From assembly GCF_003602235.1 (NCBI RefSeq), contig NZ_QZVS01000059.1:1-42307 (forward strand): a stretch of 42,307 nt of DNA, given 5' to 3'. Position numbers and translations under genes: made by a program. This DNA is from Cryobacterium melibiosiphilum (GTDB lineage: Bacteria; Actinomycetota; Actinomycetes; Actinomycetales; Microbacteriaceae). This document shows, piece by piece, positions 15,829-26,312 of this stretch (position 1 is the first letter of the stretch; every line of letters starts with the position of its first letter). Below the pieces are notes generated by a model. It did no database searches, was not told the DNA's origin, and saw nothing but the letters and a program-made list of their open reading frames with translations.

Positions 15829-16788
15829 ATGACGGATGCTGCGACACCGGTGACCGCTGCCGTCACCCCGAAACCACCCCGCAGCGAGCACAGCCGCGGC
15901 CTGCTGCTCGCCGTGCTCAGCTACGCCCTCTGGGGAGTGCTGCCGCTCTACTTCCTGCTGCTCGCGCCGAGCGGGGCCTTCGAGGTCGTCGCCTGGCGGG
16001 TGCTCTTCTCCCTCGTCTTCTGTGTGCTGCTGATCACCGTCACCCGCACCTGGCGCAAATTGGCCGGCGCCTTCGCCAAGCCGAAGGTCGTCTGGACGAT
16101 GGGCCTGGCCGGCCTGCTGATCTTCGTCAACTGGCAGACCTACGTCTACGCCGCCCTGAACGGGCAGGTCGTCGAGGCGGCCCTCGGCTACTTCATCAAC
16201 CCGATCGTCACCGTGTTCCTCGGCGTGCTGCTGCTGCACGAACGGCTGCGCCGGGTGCAGTGGGTCGCGGTGGGCATCAGCCTCGTGGCCGTGATCGTGC
16301 TCACCATCGGTTACGGCACCCTGCCGTGGATCTCCCTCGTTCTGGCCTTCTCGTTCGGCTTCTACGGCCTGATCAAGAAGCGGGTCGGCGGCGACGTCGA
16401 CGCGGTCACCGGGCTCACCCTGGAAACGGCGTGGCTGGCTCCCGTGGCCCTCATCCAGCTCGTGGTGGTGGCTGGAATGTCGGGCCTGACCTTCGGCACG
16501 GTCTCACCCTGGCACACGGTGGCGCTGCTCGGCGCCGGCGTGATCACCGCCGTACCGCTGCTGTTTTTCGCCGCGGCCGCTCGACGGCTGCCGCTCACCG
16601 TCATCGGACTCGTGCAGTTCATCGCGCCCGTGCTGCAATTTCTCGTCGGCGTCGTCGTGCTGAAGGAGCCGATGCCGCCCGAACGCTGGGCCGGCTTCGC
16701 CCTGGTCTGGGTGGCGCTCATCATCCTCACCGTCGACATGGTGCGGTCGGGCCGCGCCCCGCGCCGGGCGACGCTCGAACGCACCTGA
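15829..16788 (+). CDS. rarD: RarD-type EamA-family transporter
   Basis: The 319-residue product has ten predicted membrane segments in two EamA repeats. RarD features are LSYALWGVLPLYF at the first helix, WRVLFSLVF, the NWQTYVYA segment, ALGYFINPIVTVFLGVLLLHERL and, in the second half, AAARRLPLTVIGLVQFIAPVLQFLVGV. The natural substrate of RarD is not settled; drug/metabolite export is the usual description. ATG 15829 is chosen because GGAAAGGG lies 7 nt upstream; an earlier in-frame ATG at 15787 lies within the terminator and is rejected. About 25 polar N-terminal residues precede the first helix. Confidence 0.92.
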   Translation: MTDAATPVTAAVTPKPPRSEHSRGLLLAVLSYALWGVLPLYFLLLAPSGAFEVVAWRVLFSLVFCVLLITVTRTWRKLAGAFAKPKVVWTMGLAGLLIFVNWQTYVYAALNGQVVEAALGYFINPIVTVFLGVLLLHERLRRVQWVAVGISLVAVIVLTIGYGTLPWISLVLAFSFGFYGLIKKRVGGDVDAVTGLTLETAWLAPVALIQLVVVAGMSGLTFGTVSPWHTVALLGAGVITAVPLLFFAAAARRLPLTVIGLVQFIAPVLQFLVGVVVLKEPMPPERWAGFALVWVALIILTVDMVRSGRAPRRATLERT

Positions 16789-16867
16789 GCCGATCCGCCC
16801 GACCGCTCCTGCCCGGCGCGGGCCCCGCGCGCTACCCTCGATAAGAATGCCAACGAAAGGATGACGG

Positions 16868-17602
16868 ATGCCCCGTGCCCTGCCCCGCCGTGCCCTGGTC
16901 GCGTGTGCCGCCGTGGGCGTCGCCCTGTTCGTCCTGACCGGCTGCACGACCGAGCCGCCCGTCAACGTGCCGAGTCCGACGCCGACGATCACCTCCGGCA
17001 TCGTGCCCATCGGTGATGGTGTGCTGCGCATCGGCACGCTCTTTCCCACGATCGGTGATGCGGCTGCGAGCGGCGCGGCCCAGGTCGCCGGCACCGAGCT
17101 CGCGGCACGCACCGTGGCCGATGAGGGCGGCATCCCCGGCCGCACCATCGAGCTGATCCACCGCAACTCCGCCGGCGACGTCGCTGCCGCCGTTGCTGAC
17201 CTCGTGGCCCGTGGCGCCGACGTCGTGCTCTGGGACGCGGCGACGACGCCGACTCCCGAAGTGGCGGCATCCGTCACCGAGGCCGGGCTTGCGTTTCTCG
17301 CGCTCGGTGAGTTCGCGAACGGTGGTACCCCGCTCGCCACCGACGAGGCTTTCACGGCGCGGCTGAAGACGGCCGATCCCGGGCTGGCGGCCACGGCCGG
17401 CGGTGCCGAGAGCTACGACGGGGTCATCCTGACGGCGCTCGCCGCGACGGCCGTCGGCGACGATGCCGCGGCATCCGTCGAAATCGGCTGGGAAACGGTC
17501 GCGGCCGGACCGACGGTCTGCACGTCTTGGGGAGAATGCGTCGCTGCACTGGTTGATGCGCAGAGCATTGAATATCAGGGCATAACCGGCGTTCGATCGT
17601 AA
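16868..17602 (+). CDS. Shortened LivJ-like lipoprotein (periplasmic-binding-protein fragment)
   Basis: The 244-residue product from ATG 16868 has a lipoprotein signal with lipobox VLTGC (Cys26). From residue 52, VLRIGTLFP begins a type 1 periplasmic-binding fold similar to the neighbouring binding protein (LELKIGTLLP). Around residue 155 it jumps to sequence that matches the far part of that fold: FTARL...DPGL, then AESYDGVILTALAA against AESYDAVILLALAA. The two-cysteine CTSWGEC segment and IEYQGITG of the C-terminal lobe are kept, and the protein then stops where homologues run on for about 30 residues. Roughly the central 130 residues are therefore missing. The frame is clean, so it is not a simple frameshift. 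It may be a decaying paralogue or a lipoprotein with a new role. TACCCT at 16833 could be its -10. Confidence 0.8.
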   Translation: MPRALPRRALVACAAVGVALFVLTGCTTEPPVNVPSPTPTITSGIVPIGDGVLRIGTLFPTIGDAAASGAAQVAGTELAARTVADEGGIPGRTIELIHRNSAGDVAAAVADLVARGADVVLWDAATTPTPEVAASVTEAGLAFLALGEFANGGTPLATDEAFTARLKTADPGLAATAGGAESYDGVILTALAATAVGDDAAASVEIGWETVAAGPTVCTSWGECVAALVDAQSIEYQGITGVRS

Positions 17603-17663
17603 CGATTTGGTCGCTTTACACGGTTGTAACACGATCCGTGAGGTTATCGGTACCCGCGTTGCC

Positions 17664-17716
17664 TAGTGTCAAAGCACGGCAGTCACTCGGCTGCCGTGAT
17701 CTTTGTTTTCTTTCTA
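17664..17716 (+). promoter_or_regulatory. Hairpin with T-rich tail before the binding-protein gene
   Basis: TAGTGT (17664-17669) could be a -10 box. CACGGCAG (17675-17682), an 8-nt loop and CTGCCGTG (17691-17698) form a perfect stem followed by ATCTTTGTTTTCTTTCT. The structure is either the terminator of the upstream lipoprotein gene or, if TAGTGT is used, a hairpin at the very 5' end of the next mRNA. Confidence 0.5.
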
Positions 17717-17731
17717 GTCCCAAGGAGCAAC

Positions 17732-19033
17732 ATGAGCGTATTCGCGAAGGCCCCGGCCTCCCGCTCAGTTCGTGCAGTCGTTACCGGCGTCGCCATGCTG
17801 GGAGTGAGCGCTCTGCTGCTCACCGGCTGCAGCGGTACCTCAGATCCCGTTGAAACGGATGCCGCCGTCGTCGACGAAGGCGTCGTCGCGGAGGTGGGCG
17901 CGGGCGACCGTGCCCTGGAGCTCAAGATCGGAACGCTTCTGCCCCAGAGTGGCACCCTCGCTTTCCTCGGCCCGCCCGAGATCGCCGGCGTGAACCTCGC
18001 AGTGCAGGACATCAAGGACGCCGGCCTGGGCCTCGAGGTCGCAGTGACCTTCCGCGACTCGGGCGACACCACGACCGACACCGCGACCAACTCCGTAGAC
18101 GACCTGCTCGGAGAGGGCGTCAGCGCCATCGTCGGAGCGGCCTCCTCGGGCGTCTCCAAGACCGTGATCGACAAGATCACCGGCGCCGGCGTCGTGCAGT
18201 TCTCGCCGGCCAACACCTCGGAAGACTTCACCGAGTATGCCGACGACGACTACTACTGGCGCACCGCGCCCTCCGACCTGCTGCAGGGCGCCGAGCTCGG
18301 CAACCTGATCGCCGGTGACGGCAACGAGACGCTCGGCCTGATCGTCCTCAACGACGCCTACGGCACCGGCCTCGAAGCCTCCACAACGGCGGCCTTCGAA
18401 GCCGCCGGCGGCGAGGTTGTCGCCTCGGCGCTGTTCAACGAGGGTGACCCGAACTTCGCGGCGCAGATCGCCGAAGTGACCGCGGCCGACCCCGACGCGA
18501 TCGCCCTGATCACCTTCGACCAGTCCAAGATCATCGTTCCCGACCTCGTCGGCAGCGGTGGGTTCCCGGGCGACAAGCTCTACTTCGTCGACGGTAACCT
18601 CTTCGACTACAGCGCCGACCTCGCCCCCGGCCTCATTGAGGGTTCCAAGGGCACCCTGCCCGGTCTCGACGTGGCGACCCTCGGTGACTTCACCGATCGC
18701 CTGCTCGAGATCGACCCGTCGCTGACCGACTTCAGCTACGCCGCCGAGTCCTACGACGCCGTGATCCTGCTCGCGCTCGCCGCCTACGCCGGCAACGACA
18801 CCTCGGGTGAGACGCTCAAGACGTACCTCCGCCAGGTCTCCGGTGGCACCGGTGAGGGCGTCAAGGTGACAACCTTCGCCGAGGGCGCTGCCGAACTCGC
18901 TGAGGGCAACCAGATCGACTACGACGGCCTCTCCGGTCCGGTCGACTTCGACGAGCACGGCGACCCCCAGGACGCCACGATCGGCAAGTACGTCTACGGG
19001 AGCGAAAACAAGTACACCCGCATCGCCGAGTAA
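17732..19033 (+). CDS. Branched-chain amino acid type ABC transporter substrate-binding lipoprotein (LivJ-like)
   Basis: The 433-residue product starts at ATG 17732 after AAGGAG (17722-17727). The signal ends in the lipobox LLTGC, so Cys33 should be lipid-modified and the protein anchored outside the membrane. The mature part is a full type 1 periplasmic-binding fold: LELKIGTLLPQSG, the substrate-contact region VGAASSGVSK, ANTSEDFTEYAD, YYWRTAPSD, LNDAYGTGLEAS and AESYDAVILLALAAYAG. The C-terminus has the usual DYDGLSGPVDFDEHGDP segment. It converges on livF-livG-livM-livH and is the obvious binding partner of that permease. The actual ligand (amino acid, amide or urea) is not decided by sequence. 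Confidence 0.92.
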   Translation: MSVFAKAPASRSVRAVVTGVAMLGVSALLLTGCSGTSDPVETDAAVVDEGVVAEVGAGDRALELKIGTLLPQSGTLAFLGPPEIAGVNLAVQDIKDAGLGLEVAVTFRDSGDTTTDTATNSVDDLLGEGVSAIVGAASSGVSKTVIDKITGAGVVQFSPANTSEDFTEYADDDYYWRTAPSDLLQGAELGNLIAGDGNETLGLIVLNDAYGTGLEASTTAAFEAAGGEVVASALFNEGDPNFAAQIAEVTAADPDAIALITFDQSKIIVPDLVGSGGFPGDKLYFVDGNLFDYSADLAPGLIEGSKGTLPGLDVATLGDFTDRLLEIDPSLTDFSYAAESYDAVILLALAAYAGNDTSGETLKTYLRQVSGGTGEGVKVTTFAEGAAELAEGNQIDYDGLSGPVDFDEHGDPQDATIGKYVYGSENKYTRIAE

Positions 19034-19053
19034 CGCAGCACCCCAGTAACACC

Positions 19054-19086
19054 GAAGGGCCCCGGCTTCCGCCGGGGCCCTTCCTC
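19054..19086 (+). terminator. Terminator after the LivJ-like gene
   Basis: GAAGGGCCCCGGC, loop TTCC, GCCGGGGCCCTTC: a perfect 13-bp stem 20 bp after the stop codon, followed by CTCG rather than a T-run. Confidence 0.75.
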
Positions 19087-19126
19087 GTGCCCTGGGCGGA
19101 CTGCGCCCGCGCCGTGAGCGCATACG

Positions 19127-19186
19127 CGCGCCCGATACGGGTGGCCGCTACGGTAACGGCCGTAGCGCTTACCCGTTTCGGGCGCG
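19127..19186. repeat. Nested 60-bp dyad in the livJ-livF convergent spacer
   Basis: An outer stem pairs 19127-19142 with 19171-19186 (16 positions, one mismatch; arms begin CGCGCCCGATACGGGT). Inside it, CGCTACGG (19146-19153) pairs with CCGTAGCG (19160-19167) around the loop TAACGG. The element is separate from the terminators on either side. It could be a structured RNA, a cruciform or a dispersed palindromic repeat. Confidence 0.7.
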
Positions 19187-19271
19187 GTGGTGGCTGGCCG
19201 CCCTCGGTGGGCTGGCCCGGGGCATCCGTCGCGGCGGGGTCCTGATTGAGCGGATGCTCCACCCACGCAGA

Positions 19272-19320
19272 AGCGGGGCACTCGCTGGTCAGACAGTGTC
19301 TGACCGGCGAGTGCCCCGCT
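19272..19320. terminator. Long bidirectional terminator hairpin between livJ-like and livF
   Basis: AGCGGGGCACTCGC pairs with GCGAGTGCCCCGCT (14 bp); one T/G mismatch separates this from an inner stem GGTCAGAC/GTCTGACC with loop AGT. It stands 22 bp beyond the livF stop and serves converging transcripts. The rest of the 309-bp spacer (19034-19342) holds the terminator at 19054 and the dyad at 19127; no gene is seen in it. Confidence 0.75.
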
Positions 19321-19342
19321 GATGGGGACACCGGTGAAGCGG

Positions 19343-20096
19343 CTAATCCTGACCGAGGGTGCCGAGGTAGAGGCCGATGACCTTGGGGTCGTTCAGCAGT
19401 TCCCGGCCGGTTCCGGTGTAGGCGTCTCGGCCCTGGTCGAGCACGTAACCGCGGTCACAGATCTGCAGGCAGCGGCGCGCGTTCTGCTCCACCATGATCG
19501 TGGTCACGCCGGCCTTGTTGATCTCCTTCACGCGCAGGAACGCTTCGTCCTGGCGCACGGGGGAGAGGCCGGCGCTCGGCTCATCCAGCAGCAACACGTG
19601 CGGGCCCATCATCAGGGCGCGGCTCATGGCGACCATCTGCCGTTCACCACCCGAGAGTGACCCGGCGCGCTGGGACATCCGCTTGCCGAGCTCGGGAAAG
19701 ATCTCAGTGACGAACTCGAGGCGCTCCACGAGCCCCTTGGGCTTGAGGAAGATGCCCATCTCGAGGTTCTCCCGAATGGTGAGGGTGGGGAACACATTGT
19801 TGTTCTGCGGCACGAAACCCACGCCCTGGGCGACGAGCTTGTTCGCCTTGAGGTTGGTGATGTTCTTGCCGCGCAGCAGGATTTCACCCTCGCGCACCTT
19901 GACCTGGCCGAAGATCGACTTGAGCAGCGTTGACTTGCCGGCGCCGTTCGGGCCGATGATGCCGATGAGTTCGCCGTCGTAGGCGGTCAGTGAGCACTCG
20001 TTGAGAATGTTCACGCCGGTCACATAGCCGGCCGTGACGTTGTTGACCTCGACGACCTTCTCCCGGGTGGGAGCAACGGTCGGTTCTACGAGGGGG

Positions 20097-20110
<14 letters not shown>
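19343..20110 (-). CDS. livF: Branched-chain amino acid ABC transporter ATP-binding protein LivF
   Basis: This is one of the two ATPases of the importer. The 255-residue product starts at ATG 20110, which lies 14 bp inside the end of livG. It has Walker A GPNGAGKS (53-60), the Q-loop FVPQNNNVFPTLT, signature SLSGGERQ (151-158), Walker B LLLDEP (173-178) and the switch region VEQNA. LivF-specific features are AGY near the N-terminus, ENLEMGIFL and the C-terminal LGTLGQD-type end. About 20 extra N-terminal residues precede the conserved EVNNVTAGY start. Confidence 0.95.
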
Positions 20111-21027
<917 letters not shown>

Positions 21028-21038
<11 letters not shown>

Positions 21039-22008
21039 AGGCCAACTCCTTCTTGTTTCCGAAGACGCCTTGCGGTCTGAATATCACTATCAGCATGATC
21101 GCGACGCCCACCAGGATGAAACGTAACTGGCTACCCTGAACGACGGTCATGAACGGCAACCAGCCGGCCTCCACAGCCCGGGCGATGAAGCCAGAGAAGA
21201 AGGAGAGCAGCACCCAGAAGATCATCGATCCGATGATCGGGCCGAGAACCGTCGCGGCCCCGCCGAGTAGCAGGATGGCGTAGATGAAGAACGTCAGCGT
21301 GGTCTGGTAGTTCGACGGGACCACCGCGCGGGGCAGCGCGAAGATCATGCCGGCGATCGTGCCCAGCACGCCGCCGAGAATCAGGGACTGCATCTTGTAG
21401 GCGTACACGTTCTTGCCGAGGGCGCGCACGGCGTCCTCATCTTCGCGGATGCCCTTGATGACGCGGCCCCACGGGCTGCGCATGATCTGCCACACGAACA
21501 GCGCGGCGAGAATCACGATCGACCAGGCCACAATGCCCAGCCAGGTGTCGTAGGCGTTGTTCTCGAACGGGCCGAATCCGTATGTGCCGTCGGCGAGCGG
21601 GTTGAGCGCCGCGAACTCGTTCTTGTAGCCGCTGAGACCGTTCGCCGACCCGGTGACGGATGCGAAAGCGTTCGTCGTGAACAGCAGCCGCACGATCTCC
21701 GCGGCCGCGATCGTGACGATGGCGAGGTAATCTGCCCGCAGCCGCAGAGTGGGAATGCCGAGAATCAGCGCGAAAATAACGGATGCTCCCACCCCCACCA
21801 GGAAGGCGCCCCACACCGGGAAGCCGAAGGTGAGGATGGAAATGGCGTAGCCGTAGGCGCCGAGCGCCATAAAGCCGGCCTGGCCGAAGTTGAGCAGGCC
21901 GGTGTAGCCGAAGTGCACCGCGAGCCCGAGGGCGGCGAGGGCGTAGGCGGCCGTGGTCGGGCTGATCAGCTCGCCGGCGGCATTGTTGAAGATTGCTCCC
22001 CAGTCCAT
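21028..22008 (-). CDS. livM: Branched-chain amino acid ABC transporter permease LivM
   Basis: The 326-residue product is read from ATG 22008, 8 nt after the livH stop. Upstream in-frame sequence lies over livH in another frame and is not used. The protein is hydrophobic with about eight to nine membrane segments and has the LivM motifs FGYTGLLNFGQAGFMALGAYGYA and IPTLRLRADYLAIVTIAAAEIVR, and the EAA-like coupling loop RSPWGRVIKGIREDEDAVRALGKN. The C-terminus IVIFRPQGVFG is shared with LivH. It overlaps livG by 11 bp. Confidence 0.94.
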
Positions 22009-22016
22009 GTGAACCC

Positions 22017-23318
22017 CTAACCAATTCTCTCTTTGCGACCCAGGATGCCTTGCGGCCGGAATAGGAGCACCAGGATCAACACGACCAGGGCACCGGCGAA
22101 CTTCATGTCGGAGGGAATCCACAGCGTCGACACTTCAACGAAGATGCCCACGATGAGGGACCCGACGAGGGCGCCGAAGGCGGTTCCGAGACCGCCGAGG
22201 GTCACGGCCGCGAAGACGAGCAGCAGCATCTGGAACCCCATGTCCCAGCTGACGCCGGGGCGGAAGTAGGCCCAGAGCACCCCGCTGAGGCCGGCCAGCG
22301 CGGCGCCGACCACCCAGACGATGCGGATGACGTTGTCGACGTCGATGCCGCTGGCCGAGGCGAGGCTCGGGTTGTCGGAGACGGCGCGGGTGGCCTTGCC
22401 GATGCGGGTGCGCAACAGGAAGTAGGCCACCGCCAGCAGCACGATGATGCTGATGAGCATGCTGCCGATGTCGATGGGCGAGATTGAGATGGGTCCGAAC
22501 TTCAGGTCGGCTTGGCCGGTCCCCGGCAGTTGGCTCGTGCTGCCGCCGAAGAAGAACTGGTACACATACCGCAGCGCCAGCGAGAGGCCGATGCTGACGA
22601 TCATGAGGGGGATGACCGCCACCCCCTTACGCCGCAGGGGTTTCCACAGCGCCGCATCGAGGGTGTAGCCGAGGGCTCCGCTGAGCACGACGGCGATCAG
22701 AATGGCCAGCCAGACCGGCAGCCCGAAGCCCGAGAAGACCAGCGTCATCAGCGCACCGAAGGTGATCAGCTCGGCATGGGCGAAGTTGCTGAGGCCGGTG
22801 GTGCCGAAGATCAGCGAGACGCCGATCGCGGCGAGGGCGAGCAGCAGCCCGAAGTTTACACCGTTGACGAGTCGATCCAGGAACTGGTTGAAGAAGCTCG
22901 TGGTCTCCCGCGTGCCCTCGCCCAGGAAAAAGTTGACCGAGACGCTGTCGATCAGGTCGAACTCGGCCTGGAAGACGTTCGCGCCGTCCTCGACGACCAC
23001 GCCTTCGGGAAGGGTGTCCTCGTCGAGGGTGACCTCGTAGGTGTCCTTTTCGGGAACACCGATCTTCCACTTGCCCTCGGCGTCGGTTTCGACTTCGGCG
23101 TCATACCCGCCGCCCTGGGCGGTGATGAGCACACCCTCGAGCGGGTCGCCGTTGAAGCGCACGTTGCCCGAGAGGGCGAACTCATACTCGGTTCCGACTT
23201 CATCGGCGTGGGCGCTGCCCGCGGAGAAAGTCGACAGGGTCAGGGCCGCAAAAAGCACTCCAAGCAGGATGACGATCATCCTGGGTGTGAATCTGCGAGC
23301 CAGCTGAATGGGCTTCAC
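22017..23318 (-). CDS. livH: LivH-type permease with an exported N-terminal domain
   Basis: The 433-residue product from GTG 23318 (preceded by GGAGG) is about 120 residues longer than usual LivH. Residues 1-38 look like a cleavable signal: a basic start, hydrophobic VILLGVLFAALTLSTF and AHA before DE. Residues 45-135 are acidic and soluble and include FALSGNVRFNGDPLEGVLITAQGGGYDAEVETDAEGKW (given here in outline), the pattern of a carboxypeptidase-regulatory-like or CnaB-type beta sandwich. The permease begins near 150 with NGVNFGLLLALAAIGVSLIFGTTGLSNFAHAEL and has the coupling loop RTRIGKATRAVSDNPSLASASGID. The outer domain may dock the binding lipoprotein; that is inference. Confidence 0.92.
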   Translation of the reverse strand: MKPIQLARRFTPRMIVILLGVLFAALTLSTFSAGSAHADEVGTEYEFALSGNVRFNGDPLEGVLITAQGGGYDAEVETDAEGKWKIGVPEKDTYEVTLDEDTLPEGVVVEDGANVFQAEFDLIDSVSVNFFLGEGTRETTSFFNQFLDRLVNGVNFGLLLALAAIGVSLIFGTTGLSNFAHAELITFGALMTLVFSGFGLPVWLAILIAVVLSGALGYTLDAALWKPLRRKGVAVIPLMIVSIGLSLALRYVYQFFFGGSTSQLPGTGQADLKFGPISISPIDIGSMLISIIVLLAVAYFLLRTRIGKATRAVSDNPSLASASGIDVDNVIRIVWVVGAALAGLSGVLWAYFRPGVSWDMGFQMLLLVFAAVTLGGLGTAFGALVGSLIVGIFVEVSTLWIPSDMKFAGALVVLILVLLFRPQGILGRKERIG

Positions 23319-23376
23319 GGGACCTCCATGTTGGTGCCGACCGGGGATAAACCGGGCGGGCGCCGGGTCTCACTGC

Positions 23377-23409
23377 CAACAACGTTGTTGAGAGTACGTG
23401 CCGATTATG
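23377..23409 (-). promoter_or_regulatory. livH promoter region with palindrome CAACAACGTTGTTG
   Basis: A perfect 14-bp palindrome lies at 23377-23390. Reading toward livH, CATAAT (23409-23404) is a possible -10 box; transcription would start near 23397, placing the palindrome just downstream of the start, a typical repressor position. No good -35 is visible. Confidence 0.5.
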
Positions 23410-23453
23410 TCCTATATGTTTCGCAGACGTTCATCCACACACCGTTCTGGTAA

Positions 23454-25067
<1,614 letters not shown>

Positions 25068-25075
25068 GCACCCGT

Positions 25076-25109
25076 GCGGCATCCGCTTCAGTCGTGAAGC
25101 GGATGCCGC
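25076..25109 (+). terminator. Terminator hairpin after guaB
   Basis: GCGGCATCCGCTTCA, loop GTCG, TGAAGCGGATGCCGC: a perfect 15-bp stem 9 bp after the stop codon. No T-run follows. The stem contains the GGATGC/GCATCC word that is frequent throughout the window. Confidence 0.75.
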
Positions 25110-25145
25110 GCGCGGCTGGCGGGGCCGACTGTCGGCGGCTCCGGC

Positions 25146-25157
25146 TAAACTGTGCTG
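25146..25157 (+). promoter_or_regulatory. Leaderless promoter box for guaB3
   Basis: TAAACT (25146-25151) is followed by 6 nt and GTG at 25158. This favours GTG 25158 over the earlier GTG 25152 and the later ATG 25164. Confidence 0.5.
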
Positions 25158-26282
25158 GTGAGTATGGAAATCGAGATCGGCCGTTCCAAGCGCGCACGCC
25201 GCGTATACGCCTTCGACGACATCGCGGTGGTGCCCTCCCGGCGCACCCGCGACCCGGAAGACGTGTCGGTGAGCTGGTCGATCGACGCGTATAAGTTCGA
25301 CATCCCCGTTTTGGCCGCACCGATGGACTCCGTCGTGTCGCCCGCGACGGCCATCATGATGGGCCAGCTCGGCGGTGTCGGCGTGCTCGACCTCGAGGGT
25401 CTCTGGACCCGCCACGACGACCCCGAGCTGCTGCTCAACGAGATCCGTCGCCTCTCGCCCGAGAAGGCCACCGCCCGCATGCAGGAGATGTACTCCGCGC
25501 CGATCCGGCCCGAACTCGTCACCGCGCGCCTGGCCGAGATCCGCGCCGGCGGCGTCACCGTCGCGGCCGCCCTCTCGCCGCAGCGCACCCAGGAACTCTA
25601 CGAAACCGTCGTCGCCGCCGGCGTCGACCTCTTTGTCATTCGCGGCACCACGGTCAGTGCCGAGCACGTCTCGCAGAACCAGGAACCGCTCAACCTCAAG
25701 AAGTTCATCTACGAACTCGACGTGCCCGTCATCGTCGGCGGCGCGGCCACCTACACGGCCGCCCTGCACCTGATGCGCACCGGCGCGGCCGGCGTGCTCG
25801 TCGGTTTCGGCGGGGGAGCCGCGGGCACCACCCGCGCAACCCTCGGCATCCACGCCCCGATGGCAACCGCCGTTGCCGATGTCGCCGGGGCCCGCCGCGA
25901 CTACATGGACGAATCGGGCGGCCGTTACGTGCACGTCATCGCCGACGGGGGCCTCAGCACCTCGGGCGATATCGTCAAGGCGATCGCCTGCGGCGCCGAC
26001 GCCGTCATGCTCGGAACCGCCCTCGCCCGGGCGACGGATGCTCCCGGCGCCGGATTCCACTGGGGCGCCGAGGCGCACCACCCGCAGCTGCCCCGCGGCA
26101 AGCGCGTCGAGGTCGGTACCGTCGCGCCCCTCGAAGCGATCCTCTACGGCCCGGCTCCCGTCGCCGACGGCACCGCGAACCTGATCGGTGCGCTGCGCCG
26201 ATCGATGGCCACCACCGGCTACTCCGATCTCAAAGAATTTCAGCGGGTTGAAGTGGTTGTCGCGCCGTACCGAGTGAACTAA
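25158..26282 (+). CDS. guaB3: GuaB3-family IMP dehydrogenase-related protein
   Basis: The 374-residue product is a TIM-barrel relative of GuaB with no CBS domains. It begins with IEIGRSKRARRVYAFDDIAVVPS and keeps VLAAPMDSVVSPATA, VIADGGLSTSGDIVKAIACGADAVMLG and a C-terminal NLIGALRRSMATTGYSDLKEFQ, typical of actinobacterial GuaB3. The catalytic loop of IMP dehydrogenase is changed to GFGGGAAGTTR: the position of the essential Cys is Gly223 and the preceding Ser is Ala. The same loss is known in this family, whose function in Actinobacteria is unsettled. It follows guaB directly, separated by a hairpin, and has its own leaderless-type promoter. Confidence 0.92.
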   Translation: MSMEIEIGRSKRARRVYAFDDIAVVPSRRTRDPEDVSVSWSIDAYKFDIPVLAAPMDSVVSPATAIMMGQLGGVGVLDLEGLWTRHDDPELLLNEIRRLSPEKATARMQEMYSAPIRPELVTARLAEIRAGGVTVAAALSPQRTQELYETVVAAGVDLFVIRGTTVSAEHVSQNQEPLNLKKFIYELDVPVIVGGAATYTAALHLMRTGAAGVLVGFGGGAAGTTRATLGIHAPMATAVADVAGARRDYMDESGGRYVHVIADGGLSTSGDIVKAIACGADAVMLGTALARATDAPGAGFHWGAEAHHPQLPRGKRVEVGTVAPLEAILYGPAPVADGTANLIGALRRSMATTGYSDLKEFQRVEVVVAPYRVN

Positions 26283-26312
26283 CGTCGTCTAGAAGCTCGC
26301 TGCACTACAAAA

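Noticed and set aside
16868..17602. A frameshifted pseudogene of a full LivJ-like protein
   Set aside because: No continuation of the fold is found in other frames inside or after the gene; the missing parts are absent from the DNA, so it is a shortened gene rather than a frameshift.
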